The position numbers were made by a program, and so were the translations under genes. This document shows positions 1 through 5,782 of a stretch of DNA of 10,748 bases, piece after piece (positions within the stretch are counted from its first letter, which is position 1; every line of letters starts with the position of its first letter). The notes under the pieces were generated by a model that saw nothing but the letters and a program-made list of their open reading frames with translations, ran no database searches and was not told where the DNA came from. Origin of the DNA: Deltaproteobacteria bacterium (GTDB lineage Bacteria > Desulfobacterota > Binatia > UBA9968); NCBI GenBank assembly GCA_023250495.1, contig JAHFAP010000098.1, forward strand, positions 1 through 10,748. The letters are read 5' to 3'.

Positions 1-341
<341 letters not shown>

Positions 342-375
342 CACTCTCCGCCATTAGAGTCGTGACCAGCGCCGA

Positions 376-1563
376 ATGATCCGGAAAAGCCCAGGCTATG
401 CTGTCGCCGCTCTCTATACCAGCGGCGCCCTCTGGAATATCTGCATGGGAATGTTGCAGGTTCTGGTGCCGCTTTATGCTCTGTCCCTGGGCTTTTCGAT
501 CATCAAAATAAGCAGCCTCGTCTCCCTGCCGGTCTTGGTGGAATTGGTCGTCCGGTTCGGCGGGAGCGCGATCTCGGACCGTTTTGGCGAGCGGCGCGTT
601 CTTCAGATCTGTTTTCTTCTCATGGCATTATCGGGAGCGACACTCCTGGCGGCGGATCGATACATTCACCTCGCGCTGGCGCAGGCGCTCGCTTTTTGCT
701 CCCGCAGCACCTTTTGGACATCAATTCAATCTTTAGGAAGCCAACTGCCTGGCTCTGACTTGGGGAAGAAATTGGGCCGTCTCTACGCCTGGAACTCCGG
801 AGGCGGAGTCATTGGCTTGAGTGTGGGCGGCGCAGTCTTGGCGCTCTTAGGTTTCGAGAAGGCTTTTATAGTTCTCACCGCCGCGGCCATTTTCTGTGTG
901 ATATTAAGTCTGGTCTTTCCGCGTGTTGAGCCCAAGCCGAGCGGGCGCACCCTATGGCAAATTATGACAGGAATCGGGCGATTTCTCGGCTACCGGCATA
1001 TTGGGCTCGGGATCTCAGTCTCCTTTGCGGCGGCTCTGCCCTCGACTCTTGGCCAGGCCCTTTATCCCCTCTACCTGGCGTTTTTGGGCTACGAAGAGCA
1101 GTGGATCGGACTGCTGGTCTCTTTGCGTGTCTTCGGCCCGCTGGTGATCGGCTTGATGTTGGGCTCTTTGATCACCATTTCCCGTCAGAGAGGAATTTAC
1201 GCCTTCGGAATGGCGGGGCTCGGCGTTTTCTTGATCGCGACCGGGCTGGCGGAGAAGCCCCTGTCTCTTGCGTTCGTTATCGTAGCGCTGGGAGCGGCCG
1301 GGGGCTTCATGGATCTCCTGTATCAGGTACAGGCATCAGAATTCAGCAAAGCCGGCGATCGCGCTGTGGCGATGGCCAGCAGTGGGCTGGGTTGGATTCT
1401 TTGTCCTCTTATCACGCCGATGATCGTCGGCTGGTTGGCGCAGGTCCATGGGTTCCAGTTTGCCTTCCTGGCCGCCGGATTTTTTTTCTTGCTGATCGCG
1501 GCGGGAACTCGGCTCTGGCACCGGCTGCTGGCGCCAGGCGAAGCGAGCCCCGTGGGTCATTAA
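376..1563 (+). CDS. Major facilitator superfamily transporter
   Basis: This is a 395-residue integral membrane protein with about twelve hydrophobic segments, the usual MFS size. The loop between helices 2 and 3 (about residues 61-75) reads GGSAISDRFGERRV, a good match to MFS motif A (G-x-x-x-D-R-x-G-x-R). The second half starts after a polar linker around residue 185, and the last two helices (about 335-385) are very hydrophobic. The substrate cannot be read from the sequence; drug or metabolite efflux is the commonest role for this shape. ATG 376 is the first start after an in-frame stop at 355, but it has no clear Shine-Dalgarno site, so translation may depend on read-through transcription from prfB 34 bases upstream. 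It ends at TAA 1561-1563. Confidence 0.9.
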   Translation: MIRKSPGYAVAALYTSGALWNICMGMLQVLVPLYALSLGFSIIKISSLVSLPVLVELVVRFGGSAISDRFGERRVLQICFLLMALSGATLLAADRYIHLALAQALAFCSRSTFWTSIQSLGSQLPGSDLGKKLGRLYAWNSGGGVIGLSVGGAVLALLGFEKAFIVLTAAAIFCVILSLVFPRVEPKPSGRTLWQIMTGIGRFLGYRHIGLGISVSFAAALPSTLGQALYPLYLAFLGYEEQWIGLLVSLRVFGPLVIGLMLGSLITISRQRGIYAFGMAGLGVFLIATGLAEKPLSLAFVIVALGAAGGFMDLLYQVQASEFSKAGDRAVAMASSGLGWILCPLITPMIVGWLAQVHGFQFAFLAAGFFFLLIAAGTRLWHRLLAPGEASPVGH

Positions 1564-1651
1564 GGCGTTTGCGTTAGTGTTGACCAACCCGAGCGCAGCG
1601 CGAGTGGTAGATCTTGCGCAGCGGCGTGAATTTGTCCTATGGTGCCGCTCT

Positions 1652-1658
1652 GGGGAGG
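1652..1658 (+). promoter_or_regulatory. Ribosome binding site that decides the GST start
   Basis: GGGGAGG lies six bases before ATG 1665. It is one of the best Shine-Dalgarno matches in the window and places translation initiation upstream of the in-frame TGA at 1692. The next possible start after the TGA (GTG 1710) has no such site. This is the main evidence that the ribosome actually meets the TGA as codon 10. Confidence 0.8.
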
Positions 1659-1664
1659 TTCACG

Positions 1665-2267
1665 ATGATCCGGATGTATCACTGGCCCACCTGACCCTGG
1701 TGCCAGAAAGTGCGGATCGCACTTGCGGAGAAGAAAATCCCCTGGGAGCCGATTCCGGTCAATCTCAGGGCCAGGGAGCACAAGAGGCCGGAGTTCCTTG
1801 CTTTGAATCCGAACGGAACCGTCCCGGTGATACGGGACGACGACCTCGTGCTTTATGATTCGACCATCATCAACGAGTACCTGGAAGAGCGGCATCCGAA
1901 GCCGCCGCTGACCTTCCCCGATCCTCCGCGTCGCGCCAAGGTGCGTCAATGGGAGGACTTCGGAGACAATAACTTTTTGCGCCCGGCGGAAAACATTTTC
2001 ATTCATCTGAAGGGCTGGCGCAGGTTCGAGGAAGAGCAAATTCAGAGCGTCGGCGAGAAAATGCTGGAAAGCCTCGCCTACGTCGATAAAGCACTGGAGG
2101 GCAGAGAATACCTCATGGACCGTTTTACTTACGCGGACATCTCTTTTGCTCCGAGAGTCATTATTCTCGATCGGCTTGGGATCTCCCTGCCACAGGGCTT
2201 GGTCAATGTCCGCGCCTGGATCGAGCGTCTCAGAGAAAGAGCCAGCCTCCAGAATTTAGAGCATTAA
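1665..2267 (+). CDS. Glutathione S-transferase-like protein, predicted selenoprotein (Sec at TGA 1692-1694)
   Basis: Read from ATG 1665 with TGA 1692-1694 as selenocysteine, this is a 200-residue GST. ATG 1665 has a strong Shine-Dalgarno site (GGGGAGG, 1652-1658, six-base spacing). The N-terminus reads MIRMYHWPT-U-PWCQKVRIAL, a normal first strand and helix of a GST thioredoxin fold, with U10 exactly at the catalytic Ser/Cys position and Cys13 as partner (U-P-W-C, compare glutaredoxin C-P-Y-C). Further GST marks are NPNGTVPVI with cis-Pro54, the glutathione-binding D65-S66 before helix 3, and the helical C-terminal domain with the F-T-Y-A-D-I-S N-capping box (D158). The frame stays open to TAA 2265-2267. 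A SECIS-like hairpin follows the TGA. GSTs of this type conjugate or reduce electrophiles with glutathione in the cytosol; Sec would favour a redox role. Alternatives are a sequencing error or point mutation of a TCA, TGC or TGT codon, or a young pseudogene. An internal GTG start at 1710 would remove the active site and has no ribosome binding site. Confidence 0.8.
1692..1724 (+). promoter_or_regulatory. Sec UGA codon with bacterial SECIS-like hairpin
   Basis: The in-frame TGA is at 1692-1694. AAGTGC (1708-1713) pairs perfectly with GCACTT (1719-1724) around the loop GGATC (1714-1718); an extra C-G pair can reduce the loop to three bases. Nineteen bases separate the TGA from the loop. Known bacterial SECIS elements lie inside the coding region directly after the UGA, with a short upper stem, a G in the first two loop positions and about 16-37 bases between UGA and loop; E. 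coli fdhF has a GGUC loop at almost the same distance. This hairpin meets all those criteria but lacks the bulged U seen in fdhF. The same bases encode the conserved KVRIAL of GSTs, so part of the pairing could be coincidental. Confidence 0.65.
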
Positions 2268-2291
2268 ACAGATCGGCGAGAGTAATAGACG

Positions 2292-3233
2292 ATGGAATAC
2301 CGAACGTTAGGCAGAACCGGCTTGCGCGTGAGCGTGATCGGGCTCGGGACCATGGTGCATGCGGGCCACTTTGGCCCGATGAAAGATGAGGAGTCGCTCA
2401 GCGCCATCGACGCCGCGCTGGAGCTGGGCGTGAACTTCATAGATACCTCCGATGCCTACGGCGCTGGCTACTCGGAGACGCTGCTGGGAAAAGCGCTGAA
2501 AGGCAGGCGCGACAAGGTGATCCTCGCCACCAAGGGCGGGAACGTCATGGTCGGGCCGAACCGGGGAAAGCGAAACTTCGCTGTGGATTACATCGGCCGG
2601 GTCATGGAGGAGAGCCTCAAGCGTCTGCAGACCGACACTATCGACCTCTATCAACTCCACAACCCGAACGTAGACGTGATTCGCAGCGGGGAGATCTGGG
2701 AGCTGCTCGAACGGCGCAAGAAAGAGGGAAAGATTCGCCACTACGGAGTTTCCATCAACACGACGGAAGAGGGCGTGGCGGCGATCGAGGGTGGGCGCTC
2801 GGATACGATCCAGATAGAGTATAATCTGCTCGATCAAGAGGCCGCAGAGGAGGTTTTTCCTCTGGCTCGAAAGGCCAACATCGGCGTGATCGTACGGGTG
2901 CCGCTGCGGCGCAGCCTGCTTACCGGCAAGCTCAAGCCGGAGGATCAGCAGCAGTTCCACGGCGAGGATGTTCGCGCGCGCAACTTTGCCGGAGAGGTTT
3001 TCAAGCGAGAGCTGGCAAAAGTGGAGCGTCTGCGTTTCTTGGAAAAGCCGGGCAGGTCGCTGGCCCAGGCCGCTTTGGCCTTTTGCGCCGTCCACCCCGC
3101 CGTCAGCATTGTGATTGCAGGCGCTCGCGATGGCCGGCAGATGCGCGAGAACGCAGCCGCTGCCGATGTCAGGCTCTCTGCCGACGAGCTCCAGAGAGCC
3201 AAGGAGCTTTGGCGCAACGAATTTAACGCATGA
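2292..3233 (+). CDS. Aldo/keto reductase
   Basis: This is a 313-residue NAD(P)H-dependent oxidoreductase with the TIM-barrel AKR fold. It begins MEYRTLGRTGLRVSVIGLGT, the standard start of the family. The catalytic tetrad is visible: Asp51 and Tyr56 in FIDTSDAYGAGYSE, Lys81 in ILATKGG and His123 in LYQLHNP. The length and the GRTGL start fit the Tas/YghZ-like or AKR11-13-like branch rather than the shorter DkgA-like branch. The physiological carbonyl substrate cannot be told. ATG 2292 follows the GST stop by 24 bases with a purine-rich stretch (GGCGAGAG) upstream, so it is probably cotranscribed with the GST. The gene ends at TGA 3231-3233, at the normal C-terminal point for the family, so this TGA is read as a true stop. 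Confidence 0.93.
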   Translation: MEYRTLGRTGLRVSVIGLGTMVHAGHFGPMKDEESLSAIDAALELGVNFIDTSDAYGAGYSETLLGKALKGRRDKVILATKGGNVMVGPNRGKRNFAVDYIGRVMEESLKRLQTDTIDLYQLHNPNVDVIRSGEIWELLERRKKEGKIRHYGVSINTTEEGVAAIEGGRSDTIQIEYNLLDQEAAEEVFPLARKANIGVIVRVPLRRSLLTGKLKPEDQQQFHGEDVRARNFAGEVFKRELAKVERLRFLEKPGRSLAQAALAFCAVHPAVSIVIAGARDGRQMRENAAAADVRLSADELQRAKELWRNEFNA

Positions 3234-3261
3234 CCCAGCTCTAACACTCAGAGGAAATAAG

Positions 3262-4083
3262 ATGCAGGATCATCATTGGAAGGACGGCGCAAAGATCGCC
3301 ATTCTCGCAACCGTCATGTTTGAGACATGGTCCGAAGGTAAGGGTCCGGGCTACGCGCCGATGGCGACTCCCCTTAAGGAGGGAACCGAGGATCGACTCG
3401 GCGTCTCCTGGGGCGAGTATGGAGGCCGAACAGGCATCTGGCGTCTCATGCGGCTGCTTGCGGAGTTCGGCGTCTCGGCGACTGTCTGCCTTAGCGGAAG
3501 GTCGGCGGAGGTGTTTCCCGACGCCGTTAAGGAATTAAAAAAAAGGGGGCATGAACTGGCCGCTCACTCTTACACCCAGGACACGATCCTGCCTTATCTC
3601 TCGCCGGAGGAAGAGAGGGAAGTCATTCGCAAATGTCGCAAAGTCATCGAACAAACCGCGGGCGTCAGGCCCGTGGGCTGGCTTAGTCCCAGGTGTACCC
3701 CGACGGGCCACACAGCCAAATTCTTGGCCGAAGAGGGTTTCTTGTGGCACGGCGATTACAACGACACCGACCTGCCGTACGCTCTAAAGACTTCCAAAGG
3801 CACTCTGGTGGCGATCCCCCACAGCGACTTCACCGACAACCGGGTGCTGCGGGGCAGTCCGAGAGATTTTTACCAGGTCTATAAGGACACTTTGGATTTT
3901 CTCTACCAGAGCGAGCCGATGGGCATGATCAACCTTACTGTCCATGCCCACTTCAGCGGCCGTCCGCTCATGTCCGCCATGCTGGCGGAGGTGCTGCGCT
4001 ACATGAAAGGCTTCCCGGGGGTCTGGTTTGCGCGCCACGACGAAATCGCCCGATGGGTTCTCAGCGGCGGAAAAAAACTCTAG
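3262..4083 (+). CDS. Polysaccharide deacetylase-family protein, PuuE-like
   Basis: This is a 273-residue protein of the NodB-homology (carbohydrate esterase 4) fold. ATG 3262 has GAGGA at 3251-3255 and lies 28 bases after the aldo/keto reductase. Recognisable pieces are the G-x-Y-G-G-R-T-G-I-W-R-L block (52-62), GHELAAHSYTQD (96-107), RPVGWLSPR (136-144), GDYNDTDLPY (164-173) and the TVHAHFSGRP block (227-235). The last three resemble the allantoinase-like PuuE and H. pylori PgdA branch, which act on small amides or ureides, not on chitin-like polymers. No export signal is seen, which fits a cytosolic small-molecule hydrolase. Canonical metal positions look altered: Glu21 stands where the Asp pair normally is, and Gln106 is four residues after His102 where the second His is usual. 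Hydrolysis of a cyclic amide or ureide is an inference; allantoin is not proven. Confidence 0.85.
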   Translation: MQDHHWKDGAKIAILATVMFETWSEGKGPGYAPMATPLKEGTEDRLGVSWGEYGGRTGIWRLMRLLAEFGVSATVCLSGRSAEVFPDAVKELKKRGHELAAHSYTQDTILPYLSPEEEREVIRKCRKVIEQTAGVRPVGWLSPRCTPTGHTAKFLAEEGFLWHGDYNDTDLPYALKTSKGTLVAIPHSDFTDNRVLRGSPRDFYQVYKDTLDFLYQSEPMGMINLTVHAHFSGRPLMSAMLAEVLRYMKGFPGVWFARHDEIARWVLSGGKKL

Positions 4084-4096
4084 GCGGCCACACCGC

Positions 4097-4810
4097 TTAC
4101 TTTCCAAAGACCTCTTTTAGCAGATCGGTAACGCGTGCCGTTGGATTGGTGCGGATCTTCCGCTCTTCGTCTCCTAGCACGTGAAACAATCCGTCGAGAG
4201 CTTTCGTCACGACGTATTTATCAATGTCCACAGTCACGTTTTTGACAAAGGGGATGTCCTTGTACTGCCCGATCATCTCTTTATATTTCCGCGTTGCGCC
4301 GACTTCGTTCATGGAGCTCTCGACCACCGGACGGAACGCGGTCGCCAGTTTATCGCTGGTCCTGGATTTGAAATAGTCGGTCGCGGCCGTGTCGCTGCCA
4401 GAGAGAATCTTGCGGGCATCATCGAAGCTCATCTCTGTGATGGCGTCCCAGAAGATCTGTTTGGCGAAGGGGGCGGCGCGCTCGGCGGCCCGGTTCATGC
4501 TCAACACGAATTCATCCACCTGCGAGCCAAACCCCACGGCCCGCATCCCCCTCTCCACCGTGCGCAATTTGTCAGGCATCGGGATCTTGATCGCCGGGTT
4601 GCCGAAGTAGCCGTCGGTCCGCCCGGTCAGGTTGACGGTATTCTCGGCGCCGATCTGCAGCGCCTCTTTCAAGCCGGAGACAACTTTTGCGTTGCTAGGC
4701 GAGCCCGGTTGACCGGATCCCAGTCCCTTGAAGATCTGCTCGACCTGGGCCCCAGCCGGCACAGCACTCAGCGCCAACACCAAACCTACTATGATTAGAC
4801 GAACCATCAT
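4097..4810 (-). CDS. DUF4197 family secreted protein
   Basis: From ATG 4810 this is a 237-residue protein. It starts with a clear Sec-type signal peptide (MMVRLIIVGLVLALSAVPAG, then A-Q), so the mature part is periplasmic or outer-membrane associated. The rest matches DUF4197 by its sequence pattern: the GLKEAL.IGAENTV block, GYF.NPAIKIPMPD, the long helical middle with MNRAAERAAP and FWDAITEMSF, and near the end the VDIDKYVVTKALDGLF block. The function of the family is unknown. Two adjacent ATGs (4810, 4807) and a GTG (4813) are possible starts; the nearest Shine-Dalgarno-like run (GAGGGG on the minus strand) is 11-14 bases away and belongs to the repeat element just upstream. It probably shares a transcript with the aldo/keto reductase upstream on this strand. 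It converges with the deacetylase, with only 13 bases between the two stops. Confidence 0.88.
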   Translation of the reverse strand: MMVRLIIVGLVLALSAVPAGAQVEQIFKGLGSGQPGSPSNAKVVSGLKEALQIGAENTVNLTGRTDGYFGNPAIKIPMPDKLRTVERGMRAVGFGSQVDEFVLSMNRAAERAAPFAKQIFWDAITEMSFDDARKILSGSDTAATDYFKSRTSDKLATAFRPVVESSMNEVGATRKYKEMIGQYKDIPFVKNVTVDIDKYVVTKALDGLFHVLGDEERKIRTNPTARVTDLLKEVFGK

Positions 4811-4824
4811 CACGCGGATTTTTT

Positions 4825-4876
4825 CCCCTCTCCCTTCCCTCTCCCCCAACGGGGGAGAGGATTAAGGTGAGGGGGA
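4825..4876. repeat. Palindromic REP/MITE-like dispersed repeat
   Basis: A C-rich then G-rich element. CCTCTCCCCC (4838-4847) and GGGGGAGAGG (4851-4860) form a perfect 10-bp hairpin with a three-base loop. CCCTCTCCC occurs twice directly (4826-4834, 4837-4845), and GGTGAGGGGG (4866-4875) pairs imperfectly with the outer C-rich arm. This pattern (CCCTCACC, spacer, CCTCTCCCCC, short loop, mirror) is a very common dispersed intergenic repeat of bacterial genomes. It sits between two minus-strand genes. Its right arm contains the stop codon and last four residues (SPSP) of the aldo/keto reductase; its left arm supplies the only Shine-Dalgarno-like run for DUF4197. No transposase is nearby. The hairpin could slow transcription or protect mRNA ends. 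Confidence 0.8.
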
Positions 4877-5677
4877 CCGAAGCGCCCCGTCAAAAGCTGC
4901 GATCTGCTGCGGAGAGAGGCTCCAGCCGGAGGCCTCACAGTCTTCGATCACCCGCTTGACTTTGTCGGTCTTCGGGATCGCGATGACATTCGGTTTAGAA
5001 ATGCACCAGTTGAGAGCGACCTGGGACATGGTCTTGCCGGTCTCAGAGGCGACCCGCTGGAACACACCGAGCGCGCGCCTGTTTCTTAGCAGCGGTTTCG
5101 AGCTGAGCGCGCCTCTGTCCAATGGGCTGTAGGCGATCACGGTGATGTTGTTTTTTTGGCAGTAGGGCAGCATGTCTTCCTCGATGTCGCGGTTGACGAG
5201 GCTGTACTTGACCTGGTTGGAGACGATCTTGTGCTTCGTCATGCAGGCTTGAGCCTCTTGGAGATTCTTGAGGTAAAAGTTGCTTACGCCGATGAACCGC
5301 ACCTTGCCCATCTCGACCAGCTTCTCCATGGCGCCCATCGTCTCTGAGATGGGCACGCTCGGATCGGGCCAGTGAACCTGGTAGAGATCGATGGTCTCCG
5401 TTCCCAGCCGCTTGAGACTATTCTCCGCCGCGCGCAGCACTTCCTCATAGCGCAGGTGATTGCCCGAAACCTTCGTCGCAATGAAGACCTCCTGCCGTCG
5501 GCCTTTGATCGCTTCGCCGACGGCCTCTTCGGTGCCGTACATCTCTGCGGTGTCGATCAGAAAGGCGCCGAGCTCGATAGCTTTTCTGAGCGGCTCGCTG
5601 CCGCCCCGGTACTGCCAGGTCCCGAAACCGATCTCCGGCACCTTGATCTCCGTTGTTCCCAGTTCCTTGAACTCCAC
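4862..5677 (-). CDS. Aldo/keto reductase, DkgA-like
   Basis: This is a 271-residue NADPH-dependent carbonyl reductase with the TIM-barrel AKR fold. The tetrad is Asp42 and Tyr47 in LIDTAEMYGTEEAVG, Lys69 in IATKV and His102 in YQVHWP. SNQVKYSL, VIAYSPL and IPKTDKVKRV are the cofactor- and barrel-region motifs of the shorter (about 275 residues) branch that includes 2,5-diketo-gluconate reductases and methylglyoxal reductases. The start is GTG 5677 (minus strand) with GAGGT about six bases upstream; a nearby ATG at 5681 is out of frame. The C-terminal SPSP and the TAA stop are encoded by the flanking palindromic repeat, so the natural tail may have been replaced. It is only distantly similar to the other aldo/keto reductase in the window and is not a recent duplicate. 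The true substrate is unknown. Confidence 0.92.
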   Translation of the reverse strand: MEFKELGTTEIKVPEIGFGTWQYRGGSEPLRKAIELGAFLIDTAEMYGTEEAVGEAIKGRRQEVFIATKVSGNHLRYEEVLRAAENSLKRLGTETIDLYQVHWPDPSVPISETMGAMEKLVEMGKVRFIGVSNFYLKNLQEAQACMTKHKIVSNQVKYSLVNRDIEEDMLPYCQKNNITVIAYSPLDRGALSSKPLLRNRRALGVFQRVASETGKTMSQVALNWCISKPNVIAIPKTDKVKRVIEDCEASGWSLSPQQIAAFDGALRSPSP

Positions 5678-5782
5678 GCATCACCTCAAGCTCGAAAATA
5701 GCCCAACGCCGCTCCTGTTGCAATTATTGCCGAATTTGTGGGAAAGGAAAGAGGAGTCAACGGAAGGAAAGTCCACTCCATC

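Noticed and set aside
1577..1858. Open frame overlapping the GST start in another frame
   Set aside because: No ribosome binding site, no recognisable protein pattern, and it overlaps the well-supported GST frame.
1710..2267. A shorter GST starting at GTG 1710
   Set aside because: It would lack the first strand, the catalytic position and the start of helix 1, and has no ribosome binding site, whereas ATG 1665 has an excellent one.
1665..2267. GST as a simple pseudogene with one nonsense codon
   Set aside because: Not excluded, but the rest of the frame is intact and well conserved, the TGA is exactly at the redox-active position, and a SECIS-like hairpin follows; Sec explains all three.
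3231..3233. Other gene-ending TGA codons (also 7409, 8023, 9041, 10617) as further Sec sites
   Set aside because: Each lies at the normal C-terminal point of its family, with no conserved continuation or Sec-type motif after it.
3115..3261. Upstream extension of the deacetylase into the aldo/keto reductase
   Set aside because: The added residues show no family similarity and overlap the reductase; ATG 3262 has a good Shine-Dalgarno site and starts at the family's usual point.
4082..4098. Possible bidirectional terminator between the convergent genes
   Set aside because: A six-pair stem with one G-U pair and a five-base loop, but no U-run on either side; too weak to call.
4811..4849. Longer DUF4197 start inside the repeat
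   Set aside because: The extra residues are encoded by the palindromic repeat and would precede the signal peptide.
5695..5723. Minus-strand promoter (TTGCAA, 17 bases, TATTTT) for the DkgA-like reductase
   Set aside because: Only four of six matches in each box, and the predicted transcript start would fall on the ribosome binding site.
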